Notes: generated by a model not told the origin, from the letters alone. A DNA stretch of 64,000 nucleotides from Neurospora crassa OR74A (GCF_000182925.2 NC_026501.1:8411917-8475916); one strand, 5' to 3'; shown: positions 21,045-33,300, numbered from the stretch's first letter. Program-made: numbers and translations.

Positions 21045-22148
21045 ATGGCCTCCCACGCTCCCTCTCACTTATCAGCTGAGTCCGAATCTCCCACACTCAG
21101 AAGCCTGCTTTCCTTGTTCGGCGCTGGACCGGCGCGCCAAAAGTCCGAGTCTGTGACCGTGGGAAAGGACGACGAGGTTGTTCTAGGACGGCTCCCTCTT
21201 TTTCCCGCCGCCGTTTTCTTCGGAAACGTATTAGCAGTCGGCAAAGTAATCTGGGCCTTCACCAAAGATGACCTCTTCACTGCCACGCTACCCAACGTCA
21301 TCTTCGCCATCACAGCTGCCATCGCTGATGCGTATCTCCGCGGCGAGGCTTTCGAAGGCGCGGGCCCCACTTTTCCCGAGATAATTACCAGACTTCCACT
21401 CACCTACTTCTTCAACTTCTACGCCCTACTCATCTTTAATCTCGGCAACCAGCGGCCCCAGGAGGGCTCCTCCCGCAAGCCCGTCACAGCGCCCGAGCAG
21501 ATCCGCCACATCTACCTCATCCTGCTCCCCATCACCCTCGCTCTCGACCACTTTCTCGGCGCCTGGCACGAAGGGCTGATGATCCACCTCCTCGCCTTCA
21601 TCTACAACGACCTCAGCGGCGGCAACGAGCTCTTTGTCCGCGACATCATTCTTGGCATCTCGTTCGGGTACATCAACTCTGCCTCTCTCAAAATTGTCCT
21701 CATGGCCGGCAGCAGCAGCAGCAGCAGCAGCAGCCCGCACCGCCACACCTGGACCTGGCTCAACCTCGTCAGCATCCTAATTGCCACCACCATCGGTTGC
21801 CAGGAATTCAAGAACCACGGGGACCATCACACCCCGGGGAATCAAGAGGGCAGCAGCGGTGACAAGACCATGAGGCGCAAAAAGACGCTAGCCATCTTCC
21901 TCGGCGAAGCGGCGGTCCCGCGGGCACAGCTGGCCATGATGATGCCGCTCTGGACGCTCGTTTGCGCGTGGTTCTGGCAGCTGAAGATCACAGTCGCTGC
22001 CTATTTTGTGCTCTACTCGCTGTTTCTGGCAAGTCGGGTACTCACGCAGAGGAGTGCGGGTGCTGAGGAGCGAACGTGGAGGTTTTGGGCGAGGTGGACG
22101 ATTGTGATTTATTTGATCCCGCTTGTGGCTGCTTTGTCGACGGCTTGA
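21045..22148 (+). CDS. UbiA-superfamily integral membrane protein (prenyltransferase or UbiA-type terpene cyclase candidate), 367 aa
   Basis: UbiA proteins are polytopic membrane enzymes that bind prenyl diphosphates through two Asp/Asn-rich motifs; the superfamily also includes membrane terpene cyclases such as Fma-TC of fumagillin synthesis. A single exon. Start MASHAPSHL is chosen because upstream codons precede the TATA box. Hydrophobic helices are seen at about 52-72, 80-97, 118-133, 155-172, 176-190, 238-252, 298-312, 315-330 and 350-366. Motif 1 region: FNLGNQRPQE at 131-140, where related fungal proteins have an Asp before the NQ and a longer ED..NKPWRP loop. Then YNDLSGG (187-193). 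Motif 2 region: QEFKNHGD (253-260), in place of QDLxDxxGD, followed by KKTLAIFLGEA. Both motifs are thus altered, so activity is uncertain. Neighbours give no biosynthetic cluster. A poly-Ser run (223-230) lies in a loop. Confidence 0.7.
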   Translation: MASHAPSHLSAESESPTLRSLLSLFGAGPARQKSESVTVGKDDEVVLGRLPLFPAAVFFGNVLAVGKVIWAFTKDDLFTATLPNVIFAITAAIADAYLRGEAFEGAGPTFPEIITRLPLTYFFNFYALLIFNLGNQRPQEGSSRKPVTAPEQIRHIYLILLPITLALDHFLGAWHEGLMIHLLAFIYNDLSGGNELFVRDIILGISFGYINSASLKIVLMAGSSSSSSSSPHRHTWTWLNLVSILIATTIGCQEFKNHGDHHTPGNQEGSSGDKTMRRKKTLAIFLGEAAVPRAQLAMMMPLWTLVCAWFWQLKITVAAYFVLYSLFLASRVLTQRSAGAEERTWRFWARWTIVIYLIPLVAALSTA

Positions 22149-22405
22149 GCTCTTGGCCTCTGGGCCTCCTCTGTGGTCATGAGTGAGCAAGGGGTACATC
22201 CTGGAAAACGCAGGTCTTTTCCAGACGACATGATGTTTCGTTGCCTGAAGGAGTCTCTGACGCGGGCGGCACTGCGACCCGTGGAAGCCTTGAAGGCGAA
22301 GTATTGTAGACTATGATGATGATGATAATGATGATTGATGATGAGGGAAGCGGAGGCTGGTAGTGGTTGATTGACAGATGAAGCTATGGAGGCCTTTTGT
22401 AATGG

Positions 22406-22428
22406 TTTTTCTTTTTTTTTTTTTTTTT
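22406..22428. repeat. Poly-T tract (T5-C-T17)
   Basis: Uninterrupted T at 22412-22428, preceded by T5 and C. Confidence 0.95.
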
Positions 22429-22872
22429 CTCGGTGTCCATTAGGTCGCAAATTGCCCTGGCTGCAACCATATATATGGTAGTATTCTGTTACTTTCACAG
22501 CTATAGGGCCGGCCGGTGATGCGGGATGCTGGTGTTTCGAGCAAGAAACAGGGAAAAAGCATCGTAGAATTGGCGATGGAGTAGGGTGGGTCGAGAATGA
22601 TCTGTGCGCTAGCATCGTCCACCAAAACCAGGTGCAATGAGATGGTATCCTAACAGCTTTGTGGAAGAGTTTCCAGTCTTTCAGTTAGTATGCTATTCCA
22701 CCGGTTACCGAAGTCGGAAGATGGCCGTGTAAAGACGAATCCGGTTGAGCGACTGGGGCTCGCCAGGTTCGAGTCTCGAATTTTCAATTTCATATTGCAG
22801 GTTCATAACTCTCGAAACAGAAACTGATACAGACATCCAGATATGGGGCGCGAGTCGGTTATTTGTCCTCGA

Positions 22873-22875
<3 letters not shown>

Positions 22876-22914
<39 letters not shown>
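22876..22914. repeat. Poly-T tract, 39 bp
   Basis: An unbroken run of 39 T. The exact length is probably unstable and error-prone in assembly. Confidence 0.95.
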
Positions 22915-22915
<1 letters not shown>

Positions 22916-23124
22916 GGGCTCCTGTCCCAGTTTGTTGTACATATTGGGCCGACCGAATCTACAGAAGGCAAAAGGAGAAATTGGCTGAGGTGAGCTAGTG
23001 TCTGTGTGCCAGCCCTGGGCTTATGATTTTCGAGTGATCAGCCTCGTTCTCTTTTCGAGCATCACAGCGAGACCGCTGAGCCGAGTGAGCACTCACTTGA
23101 CGAAGATACCCTCGCTGATAGCTC

Positions 23125-25544
23125 TCAGACAATCTCGTATCTGTACCACCCCCTGGCTCCAACATCTTCTCCAAGGTTAGGGTCCTTGATACCCAGTTTC
23201 CTGTGCTCTTCTGCCCATCGATCGATATAACCCAAAAAGTTACTAATCTCCCCATCATAACCCAGATTAACAGCCGAGATATAGCGAGAGCGGAGCGTTT
23301 TGGTGATTACACCGTTGCCAAACGGGTCTCTTTGCAACCACTCCTCTCGGTCCACAAAGCATGGGAGTTTTACATCCTTCTGCTGTATTTTCCCTTCTTT
23401 TCTCATTTGTGCTATCCGCTCCTCATAGACGCGTCGGCCTTCCATACCCCATTGGTCGTGGATAAAGAAGTGCCCGATTCTTCGGAATTGTCCTGAAATC
23501 GAGTCTGTTGGTAGCAAAAGGAGCCCGCCCAGTCGCAGAAGGCCGGAATAGGTCAGTTTGAGGTCAATGTCGGTTTGCAGAGGGGCCACGTAAACCGTGA
23601 TGTCTACGTCCGTCTCAGCAGCCATCTCTTGCTCACTCCAAGGGTAGTGGTCGAGCACCACCGTTGTGCGAAATCCGGACTGGGTAGTGGCATCATCATC
23701 CTCGGTCATGTCAGCTTTTGAAACCGTATCTTCAGTATCTTGATCGAAGCACAAGATCTCTGTATACTTTGTCTTGACTAATCTCGCTTGGCACATGGGC
23801 CCATTGAGATGGATAGACCCCCTAGTCACAGGGCCAAATGGATGTCCATGCGACGTCAAGACAACATCCACCTGCAAAACTTCGGCTAACCCATCAAAGT
23901 CGTCAGCGTCAAACCACTGTACTTCTGTACCGACAGACGCCCACGACCAAGATGGCGCTATAAAACTCTTCGCCTGAACAGAAGGCTTCCTGCTATACCA
24001 CAGAAGGCTCGCACGGAGATGCAATGACCAGAGACCGGCGTAATATTGGACGCTGTCCCAGAGCTGTCCCAACTCGGCGGCCATGCCCGCGATTGCAATG
24101 AGCCTGTCGCTTGCAAACGTCAGGTTCAAGCGTGAATAGTTCTTCACGATATTTTGCCAGACAGTGCGGCGGCTTGCATCTGTTTGTCCCTCGACAGTGT
24201 GTTGTCGCTTTTCAAGTGCAGTTCCAACAGGGAAGCTTTCGGATCCGGTAGAGTCGTGACATTCCCAATGTATCTCTTTTCCAAAGATCAAGTTTCGTCG
24301 AGCCAAGACTCGCTCTTGCATCACCCAACCTCTTGAGAAAAGAGTGAGATTATCGAGCTTTTCTCTTCTAGCATTCATGTAACGATAGAAGGCGATTTTT
24401 GGGTTGCGGGGATCTCCGAGGGGCACAAGGAATGGGATACTGAGGAAGGGATACTTGGATGAATAGAGCCCACCGTGGGAGTTGGATGAAGCAGCCGCCA
24501 TGAGATTGAGGTATGAGTTCTGATAGATATGATGCATCTTTGCGGATTCGTGGAGCCAATCTTCCCGAGAGTCTTGGACAATACATAAAGAGTCAATCCA
24601 CAAGTACTGGACACTCAGTCGCCGGGTTGCGTCAATGGCATCTCTGAATGTTTTCGGTATTTCGCTGAACTCAATCCCTGCAAGAAACCTGTTGTAGTTG
24701 TCGTGTGTGAGACGTAGCGGGACACCGTCACCCCAGCAATGACTAAGCGTCATGTAATCTGTTCGCGATAAATCCAGAGCTTTTGTCTCGCAAAGATTGA
24801 CCCAAGGGTTGACAAGATCACCCACAAACAACAGCCGGGTGGGCTTGCGATCACGAGAATCCTGACGAATCCGTGCATTGCAGGAAGGGTGGGTGGCAGA
24901 GCACTGGTCGACCCAGCTGAGTATCTGTTTCCAGCTGGCTTCACTGTCGGTACTCGTGCACCCAACGAACCGACCTTCTGCTTCACCTAGTTGGCAGGAC
25001 AAAAATAAGAGTGGGGAGTTAGCCACTGAATCACTCAAGAAAGGGAAAGATGTGTGCGATAGGCCATTTTCTTACTTAGGTCTATACCATTTTCGAGTGG
25101 TTCCAAGTGTATATCATACAGTTTTTGTTTGACCGAATGCAATTCCCACGATGTCATGATGCCAGGCGTCCCAGTCCAGGCACGGTCATAGGACCGTATT
25201 CGTAACTTGAGTGGATTTTCATCTTCTTGCGACTCCAATTTATCTGGACCCGTGAGTCGCAAGATATGCTCTTCGTCCAAGGTATTTAGCAAAACGTAAC
25301 AGTGGTGACATCCCTCCCTAGCCGCGTCACTCAATCCCGCCCAGTTATGAAAGTCATATTCTTTTCCCGGGTAGTCTTGGATACTCAGATCTGCATTCTC
25401 GAATATCCATCTGCATTTGGAACAGTAGTGTAGGCGTTTGGAGAGAAATTCCGGTGATAGATGCAGGCGGGGTCGTGTTGACTGGACCGCCTCCTCCTGG
25501 GCGTCGAAACCAATGTTCTGCTCATGATTAGGCTCTTCGGACAT
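23125..25544 (-). CDS. HET-domain (heterokaryon incompatibility) protein, 776 aa, one intron
   Basis: HET-domain proteins trigger incompatibility cell death or related non-self responses in filamentous ascomycetes. Exons on the minus strand are 25544-25076 and 24986-23125; the 89-nt intron (GTAAGA...CTAG) keeps the frame, giving ...GIDL-S-EAEGRF. The HET core is clear: YMTLSHCWG (234-242), IPKTFRDAIDATRRL, YLWIDSLCIVQD (284-295) and the W.HESAKM..IYQNSYLNLMAAAS segment. After it come FSRGWVMQERVLARR and SWSWAS, both standard in this family. The N-terminus has two Cys pairs, YCSKCRWIF and GCHHCYVLL, a recurring feature of the long fungal HET proteins. There is no NACHT, WD40 or patatin partner domain. 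It is not obviously het-6 or tol; sequence alone cannot say whether it is allelic or active. Confidence 0.85.
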
Positions 25545-27856
25545 TGTTCTTCGAATTTGGCGCTTTTTGGGACAACGGACACCTCATCGGGAAGAGGTTG
25601 GTCAGTGTTTGAAGGAGGATGAAGGAAGTTGACGATGGTTGGGCTCGTACCCCGCACGGGCTAGGTAGCAACGATAAGCGTCCACTGCCTTATCTGGTCG
25701 CATATAATCTACATACAACAAATAACCCAACACCCCCCAATAGCTCGAGTAATTGGCACACATATTGTATCAATTATCTGTATGGTAGGAACATGAACAC
25801 CATTTCTTCCATACACTGTTGACATCCTGCCAAGTGCATCCCGTCAGCTTCCCGACAAGACCACCCGAGATTGTAGATTGACCCCGAAAAACCGAATGAA
25901 TATCTTGCTCCCGGACGCCATGGCCACATCATGACGGACAACACGGAATTCACAATCATCTTCGTGCCGCAAAAGCATGTGCGCTCCAATTGCGAGAACC
26001 GACTTCCTTCTCAGGCCAACTTCGCGGCTTCGTCATGAAACTTATCTTCAGCACAAAAGATATAGACCAAAGCGCGTGGGTGACTTGGAATGTGCTTGAA
26101 CTTAATACGATGAAATAGCCGCGTAGAAACGACCGGGGGCACTCCTTGGCGCTTCTAGCCCTGCCTCACACCTCAAACGCCCTTCCGGTCGGCCGTATAA
26201 CTTGATGCACAGGATGCCCGACGATGACAACTCCAACAGCTCATGTTGGCCTTCATACGGCCGCCTGTCTGGCTTCGCCTTCCGCCCCGCCATCGCTTCA
26301 TCGCTATTCTTTGTTAGGCACCCACGATGGCGGCCAGTCTATAGACTCCCCTCGCCAGACCGCGAAGGCAGATTACACAACATCTCTTTCTGACGTCCGT
26401 CATATGTAATTTTGCCATGGCATTTTGAAAACCCGCGATGTTTCCTTCCCGCCCAGTGAAGTATCACTAGTCAATTCTCAAATCTCCCCTAGATGTTACT
26501 TTATTTCCTCATACACAGCGCTGGATTGGAAGGTTGAGTTGGACTTCCTCCGCTGCAGCCACTCGAACTGCCTTCCCCTGTGTCAGGCGCGCATTCTGTT
26601 TTGTTTCGTTTTGTTTTGTTTTATTACACACCATTCACTGTCACTTTCGTTCAGCCTCACATTGAAGCTTCAAATTCTGCATCATACCCACCCGTGGACA
26701 GTTTCAGACTTTCCCATTCTCACTATGGCCAACCTCAGTGCTCTCCTTATTCCTCCTCCCTCACTTTCTCTCTGTATGTCACTCATTTTTCGTATTTCTT
26801 CTTTGTTCCTCTAATGTGCGAATCCATGTTGTTTCGACCTCTGCATCCCGATCCAAAAGATGCTCAGGTACCAAGATTATGTTGCGTGACCTCCCCACGC
26901 GCTTCTTTCCAAGCATCTGTCTAGTCCAGTATCTCAAGTTGATTCCTACATTTTGAACCGAGCCTTGGAAAGCAGTACATACATCCCACGATGGGGTCAT
27001 GTCATGGCCGGCTGCCCTGTGTCAAATGTCAACACCGAGGCTGTGGATCAGCTTACCTTGGCTTACATACGCACCATCAAGCTGTTCCAAGATGTTGAAT
27101 GATTTTGACGTGTCGCTTTGACTGGTCATTGTAGGGGTGAGAAAAGTGATAGACGATGGTGTTGCAAATGGAAACGCAGTAGGACGGAGGCTGAGTTGTG
27201 GGGAAAAGTACCTGTCGTTTTAATTAGTGTACACCACACTACACTACATAGTATACTACGCTCTCCACAGCACGGTAGTATTAATAACCCACCAATAGCA
27301 TCACGTAGACTTTACTCGTCTGGTGCTTTCCACTTTACCGAAGTGATCTTGCTAGCTTGCCTAGAAGTTTAGTCGCTGCTACCAATCAGTCCCATCGCGT
27401 ACAGAGCGATCACCAGCACCAAGAACACACTAGCACGCCGTTATTAGCGAGTGTTGATCGCACTGGAGCCTTGGATGGGCGGTTAAAATGATAATAAAAA
27501 CGTTGCGGAGTAAAGAAGTAAGTGACCACACGGACCGCTCCGAAGCCCGGATCGGAATTGACGCTCATTGAATTGATTCCTCAAGTGATGGATTGGACGA
27601 ACCATCATGATCAACTAGTGAAGAGGAAAAGCATACATGATCACTCAATACTCATCGCATCCCATCCACGTGATGGTTTACCGCTTTCTTCACTTGATGC
27701 GGTTTTACTCAATTACATATCTAGGTATAGCGGTGCTTTACCTCCCACTTGTCGTTACAACCAACCAACCAACAGCGCAGAAAAAACCGTTTCATTTCAT
27801 CCTTTTCACACTATCTTCCAGCATTTTCAACTTTTTTCAACTTCCCCCTAACCGCC

Positions 27857-28000
27857 ATGTCACTTTCCCAACTTCCAGTTTCCCGGCTCCCCTATCAATC
27901 CAAGACAGTTTGCTCAATCAAACGTGCCTCTGTGGCAAGGGGCAAGCGAAATGTTAGTCTACTTCCTTTATTTGACATCCACTCAACGGCCCCAAGATAA
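27857..28000 (+). other. Possible small ORF or leader exon (47 codons)
   Basis: CCGCCATGTCA at 27852-27862 is a good fungal start context behind a TC-rich stretch. The frame runs 47 codons (MSLSQLPVSRLPYQSKTV...) and includes a GTTAGT donor-like site near 27953. I know no homologue. It could be a small gene, a spliced leader of something further right, or chance. Confidence 0.15.
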
Positions 28001-28744
28001 AGGCCAAGACAAATCGCCAACCGACACCCGCTTCTTGGAAAGCATCAGCACAGCACTCCTTTCCGTTCAACAGTAGGTAAGGTATCGCGACCCAACAACA
28101 ACACAACGCATCTTTGTCACACAGCCTGAACAGCCCATAGGATCCTATTAAGCTGAGTAGCAGCGGTGGTATGGTACTGGAATTGTATAACGGGGGCCAT
28201 GCAATTTGCCGCTTTGCACCCCGCCCCTCCGACAACGCTCGACCTTTTTGTTTCTGTTTTTAGTCCTTTCTTTCAGGCGTAACTCTAGCCCATCAAAGAG
28301 ACAAGATTAACATGTTATAAAACATTCGTGGCTTGGCGTTTCCATCGCAATTGGCCCTTGTCTTAGGTTGCCATATGCAGCTAGCGAGCTAGCCAGTTAG
28401 TAGCGAACAGCACTAATAATGACCCCCAACGAATACCGTCCGTTACCTTTAGCCGGTTGAACACCTTCCACTTGATGCCTGTTTCGCCTTTCTCTTTCCG
28501 CCCGCTTCCGTTGACTTGCTACGGTAGGTAGATTTAGCCTCGATAGGTTAAAGTGGTGAACTACGCCCCTGTCCTGCCTCGGCCGGCCTTTTAGGTGGCC
28601 CTCACCTCCAACTGGGGGGCCCCCTGGGCTTCGTGACCTTGTGCGTGTGGAAGCACCGCAGCAGAAAGCAGAACTAGGCGGGAGAGATCTTCATGAGTTC
28701 CCGCTTCCGCTTAGAACACAAGGACATTCGAAATTTGTTTTTGA

Positions 28745-28752
28745 TATATAAG
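28745..28752 (+). promoter_or_regulatory. TATA box of the SOD-like gene
   Basis: TATATAAG is followed by a CAA-rich, unstructured leader of the type seen in fungal mRNAs. It implies a ~690-nt 5' region before splicing. Confidence 0.45.
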
Positions 28753-29119
28753 AGGTACTACCAAGCTTAGCGCTCTCCTCTTTCTTTGGCCTCGCCAAGT
28801 ACAAAGTTGTACGGCTCGACAGCAATAGCAGAAGCAACAGCAAAAAGCAGGACACAAAAAAGCAACAACTCCAACAACGAACCAACTGCTTTTTGTTTTG
28901 GCGAAATCCAACAACAACGAACGAAATAACGGTTCCAACGGGGCTAGTTAGTTCAACTCGCCTGAAGAACCGGAATTTGTTCACATCCCACCCCCATCCC
29001 ACTTCATCAAAAAAGGGGAAAACTTTGATTGGAGGACAGCGACGTCAACGGTCAACCGGGTTGGTAACAACGCATTCGGGTATTTTCGAGGGTCAAGAAA
29101 GCAGAAACAAGAAAACGAG

Positions 29120-29333
29120 GTATGTGTACGCCCCTGTTGTTAGTTTCACTGTGTTGGGTTGCACACGTGGAAATTGGTCCTCCCAAACGCCACCCAAGGA
29201 ACCGGGGACAAGGTCTTGAATGTTTGTCCCTTGCATGGATGGACGGAAGATCCTGACCAACGTTGAGTTCAGCTTTTGATTTAAGTTGTCGTCTTCCTCT
29301 GCCTGTTTGTGTCTTTTGATTCTTTTTTTCAAG
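29120..29333 (+). other. Predicted 214-nt intron in the 5'UTR of the SOD-like gene
   Basis: Donor GTATGT at 29120 after AACGAG, and acceptor TTTTTTTCAAG ending at 29333. Removal would shorten the leader to roughly 470 nt. Confidence 0.4.
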
Positions 29334-29464
29334 CTTGTCTCAATCAGTCACTCGCTCAGCATACCGCAAAGAGGTCACATATATTAACCTCGAGACACCG
29401 CATTAGTCCAACTTGTCAGCATTATCAACCTTATCGTCGATTATCGCCTCAACCACAATCCAAA

Positions 29465-30353
29465 ATGCGTACCTCAGTAGCTCTTTCACTCCTCGGCGCG
29501 GCCGCTACCGGTGTTGCTGCCCAGAAGGCTGTATGTTCTCATCATCATCGACCTCCTGCCTATACAACGACGTAGAAAGCGTCTCAATACTAACTATGAG
29601 GTTGTACCAGCTCCCCACAGCTGCAGCTGTGACCAACAATCCCTCTTGTCTCATTGCCGAAGCGGTCCTTCCCGAGAACGCCTGGCAAAAGAACGGATTC
29701 CCTAATGGCGGCAACATCAAGGGCAAGGTGGTAGCCAAGTCGGGCGATGGCGGTGTTGGAGTGCAGTTCAATGTTGAAGTGAGCGGCCTGCCTGAGGGTG
29801 GCCCTTTCAGTATGATCCCGACATAGTTCATCCCTACTGGACAGGAAAGAAGGTAACTAACCTTTTCACAGCTTACCACATTCACGCCAAACCCGTCCCC
29901 GAGAACGGCAACTGCACAGCAACCGGCGCTCACTTTGACCCTACTGAGCGAGGCGAGGACCCCGCCTGCGACAAGAGCAAGCCCGAGACGTGCCAGATCG
30001 GCGATCTGGCCGGCAAGCACGGCGCTATTCCTGCGGGCAACACCACCTTCAGCGCCAGTTACGTTGACAAGTACGCCTCGCTCGTTGAGGGTTCAGACGC
30101 CTACTTCCTCGACCGCAGTATCGTTTTCCATTTCCCCAACAAGACGAGGATCACCTGCGCCAACTTCAAGATCACCGAGCCGGCTTGCGGTGCTTCTACC
30201 ACTGGCGTTGCTGCCCCTACCGGATCTACCACCGGAGGCGCGCCCTCACCGTCAGGCACACTACCTGTTGCAGCTGGAGCCAGCCTTAGCGCGAGTTCCA
30301 TGACCGGAGTGGCGGCTGCCTTACTGGGCGGTGCAATGATGTTGATGCTCTGA
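29465..30353 (+). CDS. GPI-anchored extracellular Cu-only superoxide dismutase-like protein (248 aa, two introns)
   Basis: Fungal Cu-only SODs sit on the cell surface and convert superoxide to peroxide using copper without zinc. Exons are 29465-29530, 29611-29809 and 29872-30353. Intron 1 (80 nt) has a perfect ACTAAC branch and ends TACCAG; intron 2 (62 nt) also has CTAAC. A signal peptide is at 1-19 (MRTSVALSLLGAAATGVAA). The four copper histidines are in place: HIH at 91 and 93, AHFD at 109 and IVFH at 175. The guiding Arg is in KTRITC (181). GDLAGKHG (132-139) matches the Cu-only subgroup, and the zinc-loop histidines of SOD1 are missing, as expected. Cys pairs are present. A Ser/Thr/Gly-rich stalk and a hydrophobic tail (AAALLGGAMMLML) give the GPI signal. 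It is not the cytosolic sod-1. Confidence 0.87.
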
Positions 30354-33300
30354 GTTGAGACGAAACGTTATCGGGAATGTTTGGGGTCAATGATGGGAAA
30401 ATAGATATTGCCTAATGGTCCATTTCTGGATCCATCTTTCAAATGGCTATGGTTTTTGGTTCTCTGGTTAGCGATCCGATGATTTATTATCTGGGAGTTC
30501 AGTTTTATCCTAGGTTAGCGGCGCATGCGAGCTCCTAAGCTACGTACCTGAACACAAACATGTCCCTGATTTTCTTTGCGTGCATAACGAATGCAAGCAG
30601 AAATCGCCCCAACAAAAGTTTGTAATAATAAAGTTGAACTTGTCAAGCTATTGCCGACGGTGACCCATGCAAATGCCGTGACGACAGCCTGAGGTTTTGA
30701 CTGCTGTTGCATGATTAGATGCTGAAAGCAATTATTTTCGATTCGGAGTAGACTTTGCGGTTGTCAAGTCAAGATCGAGTATTGGAGGGAAAAGAAAGAT
30801 AGGAGATGGTTGGGAGCGGGGTTCGGGGGTTCAAGTGATGCCGTCCCAGAATTTCCAGCTGACATCTCCCCCTCCCCCCCTTCTCCTATCTGGATGGTGA
30901 GGCAGACGATGGTGAGAGGTTGGATATATCCACTTTGGCCACTAGTAAAGAGCCAAAGAGCCCTGGGCAACCGTAGTTACTTAGTACCTCTGATGTCCAT
31001 ATAAGGTGTCTTGAAGAAAGTACCGAAGCATTCACTTGACCAGAGCAGGCTGTGGTGACGGTAGTAGTGTCGGCTTCCCCCGCGGGTTGGGTATCATTCC
31101 TGTCGACAGCCACTGCTGTCCTTCGTGTCGAGGGTTTGGATGGCTTCCCACACACATCCTGCCAAGCCTTCTCAGCCGTCATAATCGTACGACACTTAGG
31201 GCCACCCGCAATGATCATCCAGACCGTTCCGTGATGGTGATGAAGTGAAGCTGGACCACGGTACGTTATTGGGTCGTCCTTTGAGGGTGGTAGCCCGATT
31301 GAGGTGTGAAGTGTTTTGTTCCTTGTATGGTTGCGTCGACGCGGGGATCTCCCTTTAGCGGCCCCACAAATCCCCCTGACTGCATTAGCACCCCCTACTG
31401 TAAAAAATCACAGCGTGCCGTGCTTTCAGGGGAACACTTAGCGGGGCTCCTATGATCGACCGCTAACGCCGATCAGGGAAATGCGACCTGGCAGGCGGCG
31501 CGAACGATGCGATGCAACTGCAACATCATCATCACGATGTCAACACGCGTGTTATCCACGGGTTCATCGATGGGCAGGGGTGTATACCGACATGAACGCT
31601 CAAGGATAAGAAGCGTCATTCTCCAAGCTTGGCTAATCCAAGATAACCGCCGCTAATGACCAAATTTTCGGGTCAAGTAGAGGCACCTGCCAGTTTCAAG
31701 TTAGCTCATTAACCGATGGCTAACGATTCGAAGAACAGCATAAGATAGGTCCCCTCGGTCAGACTCGGCGTTTTCATTGCTTCTTCATCCGCAACTGCAA
31801 CTTCATTTCACTTGGCTCTGCTCTTGAGCGCCGGCTTCACGAAGTTGATGTTTCTAAGCTCAGCAGCCATGTCTTGACGTTTTGGCGTCCTAAATTCTCC
31901 GAGCTGTAATCGGTCAATATCCCAGCCAAGTTGCGCTGGCTTGCCTGCCTTTCGCGTCCATGAGCTTTGGCATTTGACAGCTGGCGATTTGGGAGGAAAG
32001 ATAGCTATTTTATCGAATCGGAGTTTTCCTGCGCAGATCCATGTCTCAAGCTAGCTCTACAAGACTGGCAGGAACTTGGAAATAGCTTGAGATATCTTGT
32101 CTGCTGACAGAACATAGGAGAAACTACCAAAATCCAACTCCTACCTCGGCTGAGAATATTGTTCGCTGACGGACACCAAACTTCGAGAAGGCAAACAAGG
32201 GCTATGTCTGGTCCCTTAAAGTCTTACTCGCTCATCCGGGCACGCAACGCGGTTGGTAACACAAGGAAAGGGTCGGGTCGCAGCTTCCACTTCCGCACAT
32301 GGAAAGTGCAAGCTTTTCTTGTTGACGACGCCAGCTGATGAGCACGGAACCGGTACCGAAAGGACTCGGGGTGTTCGTTTTCAGCTGACAGGGCCTGACT
32401 GACAGCTTTACCAATGGCGATTACAGAAACTCAACTTGGGTGCCTTAGGGTTTGGGTTTGTAAAGCGATCTGCGCAGTCTGCGATGCTTACTTAGCTGAA
32501 AAGGAATGCCCCGAATCTGTGCGGAGGCCTGGTGATAACCCGCGCTAACAAAAGCCACCAAAACGCCATCATCTCACCTTGCAGCTGTTAGTTCGATCCT
32601 GCAGTCTATCGGGTGGTTCCTTCCTTCTGCCTCACTTCAACTGTGAGTGTGCCATGAAGTGGTGGTCCCAATGGAAAGGAACTGACAATAAAATTTGTCT
32701 CACTCTCAGCCTCGAAGCGCTTGTTGCTTCCACATTTCCAAGATTCATGACCTTTGCCAGCCGTCCCCTCTAAGCGCCACTTTGCCTTATCCTCGCTGAC
32801 AATTTCACTGCTGTGGGAAAGGTATAATCCATGTCACAGCCGACGAAGAGGGTTGCAATCTTCACCAATCATCAAACTTGATCAACTTTCACCTCAAGCT
32901 GGCAATCTCTGTCATTCTCCCCAGCCGTGCCATCCCACTTCACATACCACTGTCTACAGCCTCCTCTTGTGTCTCACTTGCCCCTACCCTTCCAAGTGAA
33001 GAATGGATGCCTACAACTCTGCGGACATCACACCATTGCGCTCGGGGACATGATCGCCCACGAGATTGTTACATCCTGAACACATTATCACAATTGGCAG
33101 AGATAAACTCCATGGCGATCTCCAGTCCCTTGGCTTCAGCCAACTCAACGGTGCGCAAAGTCATGTCTATGGTACAATCTAGAGACGCCAACCGTGGGCT
33201 GCGACTCGGTTTGTATTTGTCATTCAGTGCTTTGGTGCTAAATCTGGGCAAACTGAGCTGTCTCGTGCTGAGCAACAGCTAGAGATATGAGCGACGATGG

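Larger units (their letters stand above)
22149..23124. other. Convergent intergenic region with poly-T tracts
   Basis: Lies between the 3' ends of the UbiA-like and HET genes. It holds a GAT/ATG-rich stretch (22312-22346), a T17 run and a T39 run. No gene is seen. Confidence 0.5.
25545..29464. other. 3.9-kb divergent intergenic region between the HET and SOD-like genes
   Basis: No confident gene. Two pyrimidine-rich stretches (26440-26830, 27750-27860) precede short ATG frames with acceptable context. A TATA box (28745) and a CAA-rich leader (28800-29460) belong to the SOD-like gene. Confidence 0.45.

Noticed and set aside
22755-22790. B-box-like GGTTCGAGTCTCG
   Set aside because: No complementary arms and no A box upstream; not a tRNA.
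26726-26814. Small ORF (MANLSALLIPPP...) after a pyrimidine-rich stretch
   Set aside because: It ends in simple T/C-rich sequence and no downstream exon continues it convincingly.
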